Positions 28,218 through 37,979 are shown, counted from the stretch's first letter. The stretch: DNA of 62,781 bases from Candidatus Gastranaerophilales bacterium (GCA_947631645.1 CANRMD010000007.1:1-62781); one strand, 5' to 3'. Made by a program: numbers and translations. Notes: generated by a model from the letters alone, not told the origin.

Positions 28218-29090
28218 CTAATCCTTAATATTTAAAATATATTGATAATAAGGATTTTTAGGGAATTTATCACCTAAAGTTTGCAGCTGCTCTTTTGAAA
28301 TATATCCCATTCTGTAAGCTACTTCTTCAAGACAAGCTATTTTTAAACCTTGATTATCTTCAATGGTTTTAATAAACTGTGATGCCTGTAATAAAGACTC
28401 ATGTGTTCCTGTATCAAGCCAAGCGAAACCTCTTCCTAAAAGTTCAACGGTAACAGTGTTTTTTTCAAGATAAATATTATTTAAATCGGTAATCTCAAGT
28501 TCGCCTCTTTGAGAGGGTTTTTGATTTTTTACATACTCTACAACATTGTTATCATAAAAATAAAGACCTGTTACGGCATATTTTGATTTTGGAGATTTTG
28601 GCTTTTCTTCAATGGATAAAACATTATTATCTTCATCAAATTCAACCACTCCAAATCTTTGAGGGTCTTTAACTTCATATGCAAACAATGTGGCACCGCC
28701 AAGAGCTTCGGTTCTTTCAACTGCATTTTTTAACATTTGAGAAAAAGACGGACCATAAAAAATATTATCACCTAAAATCAAAGCACAAGCATCGTTGCCT
28801 ATAAAATCTTTACCGATAGTAAAAGCTTGGGCTAATCCGTCAGGACTAGGTTGTTCTTTATATTCAAATTTCACTCCGAATTGACTTCCGTCACCTAATA
28901 ACATTTTAAACGACGGCAAATCTTTAGGAGTAGAAATTATTAATATTTCTCTAATTCCAGCAAGCATTAACACTGAAATAGGGTGATAAATCATAGGTTT
29001 ATCGTAAACGGGCAATAACTGTTTTGAAGTCGCAATTGTTGACGGGTAAAGCCTTGTTCCCGAGCCGCCAGCTAATACTATACCTTTCAT
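28218..29090 (-). CDS. rfbA: Glucose-1-phosphate thymidylyltransferase
   Basis: The first enzyme of dTDP-L-rhamnose synthesis. The 290-residue protein has the nucleotide-binding [11 protein letters not shown], the D-K-P-M-I-Y-H-P loop, L-G-D-N-I-F-Y and the E-I-T-D-L-N motif. It is the last gene of rfbC-rfbB-rfbD-rfbA, overlapping rfbD by four bases. Confidence 0.97.
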   Translation of the reverse strand: MKGIVLAGGSGTRLYPSTIATSKQLLPVYDKPMIYHPISVLMLAGIREILIISTPKDLPSFKMLLGDGSQFGVKFEYKEQPSPDGLAQAFTIGKDFIGNDACALILGDNIFYGPSFSQMLKNAVERTEALGGATLFAYEVKDPQRFGVVEFDEDNNVLSIEEKPKSPKSKYAVTGLYFYDNNVVEYVKNQKPSQRGELEITDLNNIYLEKNTVTVELLGRGFAWLDTGTHESLLQASQFIKTIEDNQGLKIACLEEVAYRMGYISKEQLQTLGDKFPKNPYYQYILNIKD

Positions 29091-29908
29091 TCACACCTCA
29101 ATTCCATATATTCTTTAAGTGCCGTTTCCCAGTTTCTGCATATTTTATTATTTTCCATAACGCTATTTGCAGGTCTTTTTGCAGGTCTTGGAAATTCAGG
29201 CGTAGTACATGGTTTTAAGTTAACATTATACCCGCCGAGTTCAAATATTTTTTTTGCGAACCCGTACCAGCTTGTTTTACCGCTGCCGCAAACATGATAA
29301 ATACCATAGGGCATTTTCTCGGTTATTATTTTTATTATTCCGTTTGCAAGTTCAACCGTCCAAGTAGGGCATCCCACCTGATCATCAACAACTTTTAATT
29401 CTTCTTTATCTTTTAAACTTATCATTATTTCAACAAAGTTTTTTCCATGATGTCCATATAACCAACTTGTTCTGGTTATATAATATTTTTCGCATATTTG
29501 GACAGCTTTTTCTCCGCCCAGTTTTGTATTTCCGTATACACTCTGAGGGTTTGGTTTATCATTTGTCTCGTATTTACCCTGTTTTGTTCCGTCAAAAACA
29601 TAATCAGTAGATATATAAACCAAAGTTATATCAAGTTTTTTACAAATATCTGCAATATTTTTTGTTCCGTTAACATTAATTTTAAAAGCATTTTCCGAAT
29701 CTTCTTCCGCCTTATCGACATTTGTATATGCGGCACAGTGAATTACATAATCAGGTTTTTCTTTGGTTAAAACATTTTCAACATTTTTTATATCCGTAAT
29801 ATCAAGATTATGAATATCTGTTTCAACAACATCAAAACCCTCATCCTCAAGCATAGGGCACAAATCTTGCCCGAGCATTCCGTTAGCACCCGTAACAAGT
29901 ACTTTCAT
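29087..29908 (-). CDS. rfbD: dTDP-4-dehydrorhamnose reductase
   Basis: The NADPH-dependent last step of dTDP-L-rhamnose synthesis. This 273-residue short-chain dehydrogenase has [18 protein letters not shown] and the catalytic Tyr-Lys as Y-G-N-T-K, and ends in R-P-A-N-S-V-M. Its stop overlaps the rfbA start, and its own start shares one base with the rfbB stop. Confidence 0.96.
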   Translation of the reverse strand: MKVLVTGANGMLGQDLCPMLEDEGFDVVETDIHNLDITDIKNVENVLTKEKPDYVIHCAAYTNVDKAEEDSENAFKINVNGTKNIADICKKLDITLVYISTDYVFDGTKQGKYETNDKPNPQSVYGNTKLGGEKAVQICEKYYITRTSWLYGHHGKNFVEIMISLKDKEELKVVDDQVGCPTWTVELANGIIKIITEKMPYGIYHVCGSGKTSWYGFAKKIFELGGYNVNLKPCTTPEFPRPAKRPANSVMENNKICRNWETALKEYMELRCE

Positions 29909-30891
29909 TATATAACTCCCGCTTTTTTATTTTCTATACTTTTTATCCACTCTTGATTATTTAAATACCAATCAATAGTAATTTTTATACCCTCTTCAAA
30001 AGTCAAAGAAGGACTCCAGCCAAGTTCTGATTGAATTTTATCATTACTTATTGCATAGCGTCTGTCATGCCCGAGCCTGTCTTGAACATACTCAACAGAA
30101 CTTTCATCTTTTCCCATTGCATTAAGTATCAGTTTGGTTATTTCAAGATTTGTCTTTTCATTATGACCGCCGATATTATATACTTCGCCGACTCTGCCTT
30201 TATGAAGAACCGTATCAATTGCACTGCAATGGTCATAAACATAAAGCCAATCACGAACATTAAGTCCGTCGCCATATACAGGCACTTTTTCTCCTTTCAA
30301 AAGTTTTGAAATAAAGAAAGGAATTAATTTTTCGGGATATTGGTATGGCCCGTAATTATTAGAGCATCTTGTAGTTAAAACGGGCATCTTATATGTTTCA
30401 TGATAAGCTCTTACAAGCATATCGGCACTTGCTTTTGATGCGGAATAGGGACTGTTTGGAGATATAGGTGTTGTTTCGTAAAAATAACCTGTTTTTCCTA
30501 GTGAACCGTACACTTCATCAGTTGAAACCTGTAAGTATCTTTGAACTCCTATTTCTTTTGAAGCCTGCAATAAATTTAAAGTACCCTGAACATTAGTTTC
30601 TATAAAAATCTCAGGACCTGTTATAGAACGGTCTACATGACTTTCCGCAGCAAAATTTACGACACAGTCAACTCCTGAGGATATTATTTCTCTTACTAAT
30701 TTTTTATCGCAAATATTACCGTGAACAAACTTATAATTAGGGTTATCTTTTATATCATCAAGATTTTCAATATTACCCGCATAAGTTAAAGCATCTAAGT
30801 TAATAATTTTATAATCTTTATATTTTTTTAAAATATGATGAACAAAACAGCTTCCGATAAAGCCCGCTCCGCCCGTAACAAGTATATTCAT
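29908..30891 (-). CDS. rfbB: dTDP-glucose 4,6-dehydratase
   Basis: The second step of the pathway. The 327-residue extended short-chain dehydrogenase has T-G-G-A-G-F-I-G-S, N-F-A-A-E-S-H-V-D-R-S-I, S-T-D-E-V-Y-G and the Y-S-A-S-K active-site pair. It overlaps rfbC by four bases. Confidence 0.97.
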   Translation of the reverse strand: MNILVTGGAGFIGSCFVHHILKKYKDYKIINLDALTYAGNIENLDDIKDNPNYKFVHGNICDKKLVREIISSGVDCVVNFAAESHVDRSITGPEIFIETNVQGTLNLLQASKEIGVQRYLQVSTDEVYGSLGKTGYFYETTPISPNSPYSASKASADMLVRAYHETYKMPVLTTRCSNNYGPYQYPEKLIPFFISKLLKGEKVPVYGDGLNVRDWLYVYDHCSAIDTVLHKGRVGEVYNIGGHNEKTNLEITKLILNAMGKDESSVEYVQDRLGHDRRYAISNDKIQSELGWSPSLTFEEGIKITIDWYLNNQEWIKSIENKKAGVI

Positions 30892-31439
30892 TTAAGTTCC
30901 TCTGTATCTTTTAAAAACGGTTGATTTTTATCCTTTTCACTTAATATGGGAGTAAAATCTATATTCCAATTTACATTAATATCAGGGTCATTCCATCTAA
31001 TGCCTCTGTCGTGTTCTTTAGAATATTCATTTGAAGCCTTATAGAGAATTTCAGCTATATCACTTAAAACAACAAAACCATGAGCAAACCCCTCAGGGAT
31101 ATAGAGCATATGTTTATTATCTTCCGACAAAATTTCTCCAATCCACTGCTTATATGTCGGAGAATTTTTTCTTAAATCAACAGCAACATCTAATATTTTG
31201 CCTCTTATGCATCTTACTATTTTTGCCTGAGCTTTTGGAGCGAGCTGATAATGAAGCCCTCTTAATACTCCTTTTGTTGACCTTGAATGGTTATCCTGAT
31301 TAAATTCATCTTTTATACCGTTATTTATGAAATCAGACTTTTTAAACCCCTCAAGGAAAAAACCTCTTTCATCTTCAAAGACTTTCGGGACGATTAGCTG
31401 AACATCTTTTACTTTTAATTTAATAAATTCAAACGGCAT
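30888..31439 (-). CDS. rfbC: dTDP-4-dehydrorhamnose 3,5-epimerase
   Basis: This 183-residue cupin epimerase is the third enzyme of the pathway. It has D-E-R-G-F-F, the catalytic-His region Q-D-N-H-S-R-S-x-K-G-V-L-R-G-L-H-Y-Q, P-E-G-F-A-H-G-F and the C-terminal I-R-W-N-D-P. It is the first gene of the rfbCBDA operon, behind a good promoter. Confidence 0.97.
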   Translation of the reverse strand: MPFEFIKLKVKDVQLIVPKVFEDERGFFLEGFKKSDFINNGIKDEFNQDNHSRSTKGVLRGLHYQLAPKAQAKIVRCIRGKILDVAVDLRKNSPTYKQWIGEILSEDNKHMLYIPEGFAHGFVVLSDIAEILYKASNEYSKEHDRGIRWNDPDINVNWNIDFTPILSEKDKNQPFLKDTEELK

Positions 31440-31459
31440 TTAATTTACCTCTTTGAAAT

Positions 31460-31488
31460 ATTATATTAAAAATATTTACCTATATCAA
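31460..31488 (-). promoter_or_regulatory. Sigma-70 promoter of rfbCBDA
   Basis: On the minus strand TTGATA (31483-31488) and TATAAT (31460-31465) are separated by exactly 17 bases, ending 20 bases before the rfbC ATG; AGAGG follows as the ribosome-binding site. Confidence 0.72.
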
Positions 31489-31498
31489 GGAAGTTATA

Positions 31499-32266
31499 TT
31501 ATTTAATTTCAAGCATTAAGTTTGTAAATTCAATATCATCATAGTCAACCGAATTAACTTTATGCATATTATGTCCCGTTTTAATGGTAACGTTATTATT
31601 TTGTTTAATAAGTCCTTTTGGGATATTTATTTTTTGCCCGTCAGCATTAATTTTTATTTCCGCTATTTTATTTCCGTTAAAAAACACTTCAGGAGGGCTG
31701 GAATATGCCGTTAATACTTTTGATTGTCCCATTTTTTGAGCTTCTAAAGTATCTATACCTATAATTGAACCAATTACAAGAAATAATTCTTCATTTTCTT
31801 TTAAAGGATTAACATTAAAATCTTTTGTATAAAAATACCCGACCGAATTTAAGCTGAATTCTCCCGCATTAGCACTTCTTTCAGAATAAGAATCATCACC
31901 TACATGTATCATATCCGTTTCAACAATTATATCTTTAGGGGTAGTTTTTTCTATTCCTACCTGAATGGGATTTTTTCTTGATTGATTTAACGTCACCGAA
32001 TACGGCTTATAACCTGATTTTGCAATCGACATAATTGTAGGAGCATCAATTTTAGTTCCGAGTTTAAACGACCCGTCTTTTTTTGTTCTTGTTTCATAGT
32101 TTTTAGAGGGTATCTTTATTATAACTCCCTCTAAAGGCACATTTGTATTAGAATCATAAATTTGATTAATATTACGTCTTGTTTCTTTTTTTATTTCGCC
32201 CGAAATAACTTCTGAAATTGCGGGCATTCCAATCAATAATATAATTAAGCATAAGAGTTTTTTCAT
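31499..32266 (-). CDS. Secreted protein with carboxypeptidase-regulatory-like domain
   Basis: This 255-residue protein has a signal peptide (about 1-20, hydrophobic L-L-C-L-I-I-L-L core) and a beta-rich domain at about 40-105 with the pattern P-L-E-G-V-I-I-K-I and K-K-D-G-S-F-K-L-G, typical of carboxypeptidase regulatory-like folds. The C-terminal 150 residues are unassigned. A surface-exposed or periplasmic role is likely. The start at 32266 (ATG) is preferred to an in-frame TTG three codons upstream because it fits the ribosome-binding site GAGG and the signal peptide. Start codon and ribosome-binding site lie in the 3' arm of an inverted repeat. Confidence 0.7.
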   Translation of the reverse strand: MKKLLCLIILLIGMPAISEVISGEIKKETRRNINQIYDSNTNVPLEGVIIKIPSKNYETRTKKDGSFKLGTKIDAPTIMSIAKSGYKPYSVTLNQSRKNPIQVGIEKTTPKDIIVETDMIHVGDDSYSERSANAGEFSLNSVGYFYTKDFNVNPLKENEELFLVIGSIIGIDTLEAQKMGQSKVLTAYSSPPEVFFNGNKIAEIKINADGQKINIPKGLIKQNNNVTIKTGHNMHKVNSVDYDDIEFTNLMLEIK

Positions 32267-32306
32267 TATCCTCAAACCTTTTTTAAAAGTTTAAGGATAA
32301 TGAAAA
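32260..32306 (-). promoter_or_regulatory. Inverted repeat that would bury a ribosome-binding site and start codon
   Basis: A 13-bp perfect repeat: TTTTCATTATCCT at 32260-32272 pairs with 32294-32306, leaving a 21-base loop. In the mRNA (minus strand) the 3' arm contains GAGG, the ATG of the secreted-protein gene and the next two codons, so folding would hinder initiation. Confidence 0.45.
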
Positions 32307-32313
32307 CAAAATA

Positions 32314-32333
32314 CTATAGATAACAGGCTATAG
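32314..32333 (-). terminator. Weak intrinsic terminator after the transglycosylase gene
   Basis: CTATAG (32328-32333) pairs with CTATAG (32314-32319) on the minus strand, followed by TATTTTGTTTTC. The stem has only six mainly A/T pairs; the position, just after the stop at 32339, is the main support. Confidence 0.35.
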
Positions 32334-32338
32334 ACTGT

Positions 32339-34366
32339 TTACGGAATAAGACCTATTTTCTTTTGAATACGTTCATAGTAGCCTTCGCCAATAGACATAT
32401 TCCTGGTATTTCCTGAAGCATACTTAGTATACATTCCTATTGTGGAATTTCCGGTTGAAGTATAATCGTATCTAAGTAATAAAGCCATCATTTCAAGTGC
32501 TTTTACAGGGTCTTTTCTGTCTTCATAAGTATAGTGGGTGCCAAATTGATTATTAACTTCATCAACGGCACATTCGTGGAATTGACCTAAGCCGACAGCA
32601 GCTCCGTTATCACCGACAGCATCTATATCACATCCTGATTCATTACAGATTTGAGCAAACAATAATTCCGGAGTTACACACCCGTTACCCCATTTTTCCG
32701 ATGTACTCATTTCGGTTAAAAGGTCTGTAACTTCTTTTTCATCCATGCCCATTTGTTCACACAATCTGTCAAAGAATGTAGTAGCAGGATAACCTAAATT
32801 TTTAATAGTATCAAGCAATTCTTGTCCGTCATATTCGGAATCGGAAACTTTTGTATCTTTTTTTAGCTGCTCTGCTTTTTTTTCATTTAAAACACCTGTA
32901 ATATTATCAAGATCTGTTTGTAAACTGTCAAGATCTTTTTGCTTATTAGCTAATTGGGCATCTTGAACTTTTCCGACATTTTCTTTTGCCGTATCATAGG
33001 CTTGTGAGGCTTGTTCAATATTATTTTTATTATCGGTAGAACAAGTTTCTAAAATTTGTTTATCTAAACCTTCTTTTTCTTGTTCTAAACTTTTCAGTTC
33101 TTCTTCAGCAGCAGGCAAATCTTCGTTTTTAATATTATCTCTTGCCGGAATAAGTTCTTCATCTAAAACTCTTTGATCTTCATCACGTTTTGCTTCAGCT
33201 TTTGCTTTTTGATCTTCAAGTTCTGCTTTTTGTGCATCAATTTGACTTTGCACCTCAGGATCATCTGAAGATTCCGGCAATGCGGCAATCGCTGCCTCTA
33301 TAGAACTTATATTAGCCTCATCGTCAGCAATTACTGCTTGTTGATCAGAAACAGCATTTTCAGCTTCTTGTAATGATTGTTTTAAATCATTTACTACACC
33401 TTCCTGTTTTGTTATTGCATCAAGATTTTCTTTTAAATCATCTTTTAATTCTTGAGAAATTTTTTCATCATTTTCTACGGCTTCTAGATAAGCTTCTTTT
33501 GTTTCTTCTTCTTTATCCATTGCAGATTTAACTTCTTCATTTTCGCCCGAATATATTTTTCCCATTTCTTCACGGATGTCACCAATTTCGGATTGTTTAG
33601 AGGATTGTTCATTTTCAAGTTCTTCAATACTCATATTTTTATAATCTTTATTTTCTTTAACGGGGGCAGTTTCTTGTTGGTTTGTAACAGGGGTTACATT
33701 TGCATTAGGGCTTGATCCTCCTGACATTTGCTGTGCACTTTGAACCTGCTGCGGCTGCTGAGCTTGCTGCGACTGCTGAGTTTGCTGCGGTTCCGGAGTC
33801 TGTTCTTCAACTTCAGGCTCTGTCGGTTTTTCTGCTTCTTCAGTTTCCGGCTTAGTTTCTTCTTCAGTATTTATTTTTGAAGCTTCTTCCGAACTTTTAA
33901 CAATATCGTCCAACGATAAATTTTCCGCATTTCCGTCTAAGTTTTTCGCAGACTCTTGGAATGAAATAAATTCATCCTGATTGATTTCTCCGTTACCGTC
34001 GCTGTCATATTGAGCCTGGAAACCTTTATCCTGCATTAATAAATTCATTACATCCATCATTGTAGGAGTTTCTTGTTTTTCTGAAGCATTTTCGGAGTCT
34101 TCAATATTTTCTTGCTCTTTTTCTTCAGGGTCAACAAGTTTACCGTTTACGACTTCCAATTTTAATATATCACTTACATTCATTGAAATAACGTCAGGAG
34201 ATACATTATATTCGTCACTTATGAAATCTTTAAATTCTTTTGCATGAGTGAAAATACTAACTTCGGAATAATCACTATATGATGTATCTTCCTGACTTGT
34301 TCCGCTATTTTTTTCAAGTTCCTGAAGATAACTGATAAAACCCGCTTTTAATGATTGTATATCCAT
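32339..34366 (-). CDS. EF-hand / coiled-coil protein with C-terminal lytic-transglycosylase-like domain
   Basis: This 675-residue protein has four parts. Residues 1-80 are a domain shared with the next gene (52 of 80 identical without gaps) and not otherwise known to me. A single EF-hand loop follows at 121-132 (D-S-D-G-N-G-E-I-N-Q-D-E). Then comes a Pro/Gln/Glu-rich linker and a long coiled coil (about 240-530) rich in Glu, Lys, Gln and Ala. The C-terminal domain (about 550-675) resembles SLT/lysozyme-fold transglycosylases: C-N-E-S-G with likely catalytic E576, then A-A-V-G-L-G-Q-F-H. There is no signal peptide or membrane helix. It lies 22 bases after its paralogue, in the same operon. Confidence 0.75.
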   Translation of the reverse strand: MDIQSLKAGFISYLQELEKNSGTSQEDTSYSDYSEVSIFTHAKEFKDFISDEYNVSPDVISMNVSDILKLEVVNGKLVDPEEKEQENIEDSENASEKQETPTMMDVMNLLMQDKGFQAQYDSDGNGEINQDEFISFQESAKNLDGNAENLSLDDIVKSSEEASKINTEEETKPETEEAEKPTEPEVEEQTPEPQQTQQSQQAQQPQQVQSAQQMSGGSSPNANVTPVTNQQETAPVKENKDYKNMSIEELENEQSSKQSEIGDIREEMGKIYSGENEEVKSAMDKEEETKEAYLEAVENDEKISQELKDDLKENLDAITKQEGVVNDLKQSLQEAENAVSDQQAVIADDEANISSIEAAIAALPESSDDPEVQSQIDAQKAELEDQKAKAEAKRDEDQRVLDEELIPARDNIKNEDLPAAEEELKSLEQEKEGLDKQILETCSTDNKNNIEQASQAYDTAKENVGKVQDAQLANKQKDLDSLQTDLDNITGVLNEKKAEQLKKDTKVSDSEYDGQELLDTIKNLGYPATTFFDRLCEQMGMDEKEVTDLLTEMSTSEKWGNGCVTPELLFAQICNESGCDIDAVGDNGAAVGLGQFHECAVDEVNNQFGTHYTYEDRKDPVKALEMMALLLRYDYTSTGNSTIGMYTKYASGNTRNMSIGEGYYERIQKKIGLIP

Positions 34367-34388
34367 TTTACCACCTTTATATTATAAA

Positions 34389-36494
34389 TTAACTAACTTC
34401 TGTAGGAATAAATACTCTGAATGTTGCATGCCAACTAGCATAAGAAATAGATACAGTTGACTTAAAGTCACTTATTTCATTACCTTTGCCGTCAGCAATA
34501 AATGTATGTCCATACTGACCGTTGCTTTTTGTATGACCTGCATCATATTGACTCCAAACAACAATTGCCCCCGGTGGGAGTCCACCATCTTCATATGCCT
34601 TTTGAAGATCTTCTACGGCAAAAGAATCAGTAACTTCCGCCCATCCGTCGGCATTTGCGAGCACATCCGCCAATTGATAAGCATGTCCGTAGAAAACCTG
34701 ACCTAAACCTTTTTCAATAGCATCTTCAACACCTCCTGCACAATGACCGCCGGAGTATGGATTGTCTCCGTGCAAAGATTCGGCTGCATCAACCAAACTT
34801 TGACCTCGTTGAGGGTCATAAGCCCCTAATTTAGAATTCTTTGTTGAATACAATTTATTATTTTCAACTTTTTTTACTTCCTCAAGTTTTGTACTGACTT
34901 GTACTGTATAGTCCTGTTGTTTGGCTATATCTTCTTTTGCGGAAGTAATTGCATCTTCACGTGTTGTCGTATAATTATCTTTTGCTTCGATGTATGAATC
35001 TTTTAAATTCTTTAATTCCGGATTTTGTTCAAATACAACACCTTCGAGTTCTTCTTGCTCTTTTTTAAGTGCTTCAAGATTTTCATCGTTTTGTTCAACA
35101 CTTGCATTTAAACCGTCCAGTTCTTCTTGAGCATCATCTAACCTTTGTTGAGCACTTTCCATATTCGCTTTTGCTTCATCGGCTTGAGCTTGCATTGCTT
35201 CTCTTTCTTGCTGAGCGGCTTGAATTTGAGCATCTATTGCAGCTTCTTGCTGTGCTTTTGCCTCGGGGTGTTCAGGGTCATCAGGGATTGATGATTTTGA
35301 TGTTTCCAATTCCGATATATGAGCATCTAAATCAGCTACAATGCTCAAACAATTTTCCATTACCTGATTATATGTATCAACATTTTTATTTTCAATTTCA
35401 ATTTTATCTTCACAGGATTGTTTTTTCTCTTCCGTTTCACGCTGCTCAGCTTCCGCCAGTTCTATTTGCTGAGTAACTTCGGATAATCTGCTTGCTTCTT
35501 CGGTATTCTCTTTTTCTAAAGCATCCGTATAGTTTTCAAGTGATTCTTGCATTGCTTCTTTTAAAGGAGCAACAACATCATCTGTTCCGTTTTGTATTGC
35601 AGACAAGTTTTCTTGTTTTTCTGTCAAATCTTTGTTTGCAGTATCAAGTTCGGTTTTTAATTCCGAAGCAGACATGTTATCTAAATTAGATTTTTGGACA
35701 TCAGAATTATTAATTTGAGGAGCAACATTATTTGACGGAGAATATGATGCTTGAGGACTGCTGAAATTACCGGTACCACCCCCACTCGAAGGCGACGATG
35801 CATTTTGAGTCATCGGTTGAGTTTGAGGTTCCGATAGATTAGTTTCGGGAGTTTGAGTTTCGTTCGATTGAACAATTTCTGTTTCCTCATCAGGAACAAT
35901 TTCCGTTTCTTCAAATTGAGATGCTAAAAAGGCTGTTATATCATCAATTGAAATGTTTTCACTATTATTGTCTAATCCGCTTATAGAGTTTATAAAATCG
36001 GCATACTCATTTGTATCAAGCTGGCCGCTTCCGTCCGTATCAAGTTTTCCCATAAATTCTTTATTTTGCAGCAAAACATTTAAAACATCTGCTACAGAAC
36101 CTTGGTCAGAGTTTTGTACATCTTGTTCGGCTGCTGCAGATTGCGGGACTTCAGCCGAAACGGCATCTGAATTTTCTTCGGTACCTACATTTACATCTTC
36201 TTCAATTATTTCTGTTTCTTCATCATCGACTGTTTGAGTATCTGATTGTGTTTCAGGATCTACCAATTGCCCGTTTTTTATTTCAAGATTCAATATATCC
36301 GTAACATTCATTGACTTTATATTTAATGTTGACTGAAATTCATCGCTTATATAATCTTTAAATTCTTTGGCGTGTGTAAATATGCTAATATCGGAAAAAT
36401 CACTATAATCAGTCTCCTGATTAGTATTTCCCCTATTTTTTTCTAATTCTTGTAAATATGATATAAACCCAAATTTTATAGAATCAAGATCCAT
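34389..36494 (-). CDS. EF-hand / coiled-coil protein with C-terminal CHAP/NlpC-P60-like domain
   Basis: This 701-residue protein is the paralogue of the following gene. Residues 1-80 are the shared N-terminal domain, the EF-hand loop is at 152-163 (D-T-D-G-S-G-Q-L-D-T-N-E), a Ser/Thr/Pro/Gln linker follows, then a coiled coil (about 270-540). The C-terminal domain (about 565-701) has a Cys in G-G-H-C-A-G-G (C585) and a His in Q-Y-G-H-T-F (H663), the order expected of CHAP or NlpC/P60 cysteine amidases that cut peptidoglycan stem peptides. No signal peptide is seen. Upstream is a sigma-28-type promoter. Confidence 0.75.
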   Translation of the reverse strand: MDLDSIKFGFISYLQELEKNRGNTNQETDYSDFSDISIFTHAKEFKDYISDEFQSTLNIKSMNVTDILNLEIKNGQLVDPETQSDTQTVDDEETEIIEEDVNVGTEENSDAVSAEVPQSAAAEQDVQNSDQGSVADVLNVLLQNKEFMGKLDTDGSGQLDTNEYADFINSISGLDNNSENISIDDITAFLASQFEETEIVPDEETEIVQSNETQTPETNLSEPQTQPMTQNASSPSSGGGTGNFSSPQASYSPSNNVAPQINNSDVQKSNLDNMSASELKTELDTANKDLTEKQENLSAIQNGTDDVVAPLKEAMQESLENYTDALEKENTEEASRLSEVTQQIELAEAEQRETEEKKQSCEDKIEIENKNVDTYNQVMENCLSIVADLDAHISELETSKSSIPDDPEHPEAKAQQEAAIDAQIQAAQQEREAMQAQADEAKANMESAQQRLDDAQEELDGLNASVEQNDENLEALKKEQEELEGVVFEQNPELKNLKDSYIEAKDNYTTTREDAITSAKEDIAKQQDYTVQVSTKLEEVKKVENNKLYSTKNSKLGAYDPQRGQSLVDAAESLHGDNPYSGGHCAGGVEDAIEKGLGQVFYGHAYQLADVLANADGWAEVTDSFAVEDLQKAYEDGGLPPGAIVVWSQYDAGHTKSNGQYGHTFIADGKGNEISDFKSTVSISYASWHATFRVFIPTEVS

Positions 36495-36516
36495 TTTTCA
36501 CAGCCTTTCTCATGTA

Positions 36517-36544
36517 ATATCGGCAATTGGGTTGAATAAGTTTA
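36517..36544 (-). promoter_or_regulatory. Sigma-28 (FliA/SigD)-type promoter upstream of the twin hydrolase genes
   Basis: On the minus strand TAAA (36541-36544), a 16-base spacer and GCCGATAT (36517-36524) match the sigma-28 consensus TAAA-N15-GCCGATAA; the -10 octamer ending in TAT is the form common for Bacillus SigD. The -10 ends 23 bases before the ATG, leaving a short leader that includes GAAAGG. Confidence 0.6.
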
Positions 36545-36567
36545 ATTATTTTTACAAAAATTAACAA

Positions 36568-36596
36568 TTGATAAGTTTTAAATGAAATGCTATCCT
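36568..36596 (+). promoter_or_regulatory. Sigma-70 promoter of the rubredoxin-fprA-ilvD operon
   Basis: TTGATA (36568-36573), 17 bases, then TATCCT (36591-36596) with a TG one base upstream (extended -10), 29 bases before the rubredoxin ATG. Confidence 0.55.
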
Positions 36597-36625
36597 TATT
36601 CATGACAATTTATAAGGAGGTTAAT

Positions 36626-36763
36626 ATGGATAATTACATTTGTACTGTTTGTCATTACATTTATGAACCCGCAGAAAACGGTAATGTTGCGTTTGAAGAT
36701 TTACCGGATGATTATGTTTGCCCTCTTTGCGGTGTTGGTAAAGACATGTTTGAAAAACAATAA
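36626..36763 (+). CDS. Rubredoxin
   Basis: This 45-residue iron protein has C6 and C9 in [11 protein letters not shown] and C32 and C35 in [10 protein letters not shown], the four ligands of an Fe(Cys)4 site, plus the conserved F-E-D-L-P. It is slightly shorter than usual rubredoxins (about 52). AAGGAGG sits seven bases before the ATG. The flavodiiron gene starts 34 bases downstream; rubredoxin is the normal electron donor of that enzyme. Confidence 0.93.
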   Translation: MDNYICTVCHYIYEPAENGNVAFEDLPDDYVCPLCGVGKDMFEKQ

Positions 36764-36797
36764 TTTTGATTTGTAAACTTGGGAAAGGAGTGTTTTA

Positions 36798-37979
36798 ATG
36801 TTTCAAAAAATAAAAGAAAATATATTATATGCCGGTATGAATGATAAAGACAGAATAATATTTGATGAGTTAATACCGTTAGATAACGGCACCAGCTACA
36901 ATTCATACATAGTTATAGGAAACGAGAAAACAGCCGTAATTGATACAATGTATCCCAAGTTTACAAAAGAATATATAAAATCTTTTGATGAAAACGGAAT
37001 AACAAAAGTAGATTACATAATAGCTAATCACGGAGAACAAGACCACTCGGGAAGTATACCCGCATTACTTGAAAAATTTCCCCAAGCGAAAGTAGTTACA
37101 AATGCCGTATGTGCAAAAAATATACAGGAAATGCTCCTTGTTCCTGCAGAAAAAATTCAAATAATAACCAATAATGAGGAACTTTCTTTAGGAGATAAAA
37201 CATTAAAATTTATGATATCTCCCGGAGTTCATTGGCCTGATACAATGTTTACTTACATTAAAGAAGATAATATAATTTGCACTTGCGACTTTTTAGGTGC
37301 TCATTATATTTTTGATGATGTTTTTGCAGTTCCGTCAAAAGAATTGGAAAAAAGTGCAAAAAAATATTTTGCTGAAATTATGATGCCGTTCTCAACAGTT
37401 TGCAGAAAGTATGTTCAAACGATAAAAGATTTAAAGGTTGATATGGTTCTGCCAAGCCACGGGCCTGTTCATAAAAATCCCGATTACATTTTGGACTTAT
37501 ACGCAGACTGGGCCGGTGAAAAAGGCAAAAACTTAGTTTTACTGCCTTATGTATCTATGTATCATTCAACAGCAGAGATGATTGATTATTTAGCTAAAAA
37601 GCTCGAAGAAAAAGGCATACCATCAATTAAATATGATATGGTAGACGGCAATTTAGGCGATCTGGCAATGGCACTTGTAGACGGAACAACAATAGTTCTG
37701 GGCACTTCAATGGTGTTAGCTGGCCCGCATCCTGCAGCGTTTAATACTGTATATCTTGCAAGTGTTTTAAGACCAAAAGCAAAAATAGCATCTTTCATAG
37801 GTTCTTTCGGCTGGGGCGGTGATTTATTCGGCAAAATGGCAAAAATGCTCGAACCTTTAAAACTTGATATTATTGAACCTATTTTGGTAAAAGGTAAAGC
37901 TAAAGAAGAAGATTACAAAAAACTCGATAATATGGCAGAAATAATTTACGAAAAACATAAGGCGTTAGGATTAGTATAA
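36798..37979 (+). CDS. fprA: Flavodiiron protein FprA (rubredoxin:oxygen/NO oxidoreductase)
   Basis: The protein reduces O2 to water (or NO to N2O) and protects anaerobes. The 393-residue protein has a metallo-beta-lactamase-like domain with the diiron motif H-G-E-Q-D-H near residue 80, further ligands in H-W-P-D and P-S-H-G-P-V, and a C-terminal flavodoxin domain from about 250 ([10 protein letters not shown]). It is preceded by rubredoxin and overlaps the ilvD start by one base. Confidence 0.94.
   Translation: MFQKIKENILYAGMNDKDRIIFDELIPLDNGTSYNSYIVIGNEKTAVIDTMYPKFTKEYIKSFDENGITKVDYIIANHGEQDHSGSIPALLEKFPQAKVVTNAVCAKNIQEMLLVPAEKIQIITNNEELSLGDKTLKFMISPGVHWPDTMFTYIKEDNIICTCDFLGAHYIFDDVFAVPSKELEKSAKKYFAEIMMPFSTVCRKYVQTIKDLKVDMVLPSHGPVHKNPDYILDLYADWAGEKGKNLVLLPYVSMYHSTAEMIDYLAKKLEEKGIPSIKYDMVDGNLGDLAMALVDGTTIVLGTSMVLAGPHPAAFNTVYLASVLRPKAKIASFIGSFGWGGDLFGKMAKMLEPLKLDIIEPILVKGKAKEEDYKKLDNMAEIIYEKHKALGLV

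Noticed and set aside
34506-36237. Several antisense open frames of 60-135 codons over the EF-hand protein genes
   Set aside because: They are shadows of the repetitive Glu/Gln/Ala codons on the other strand, with no ribosome-binding sites and protein sequences that are low-complexity Leu/Phe/His.
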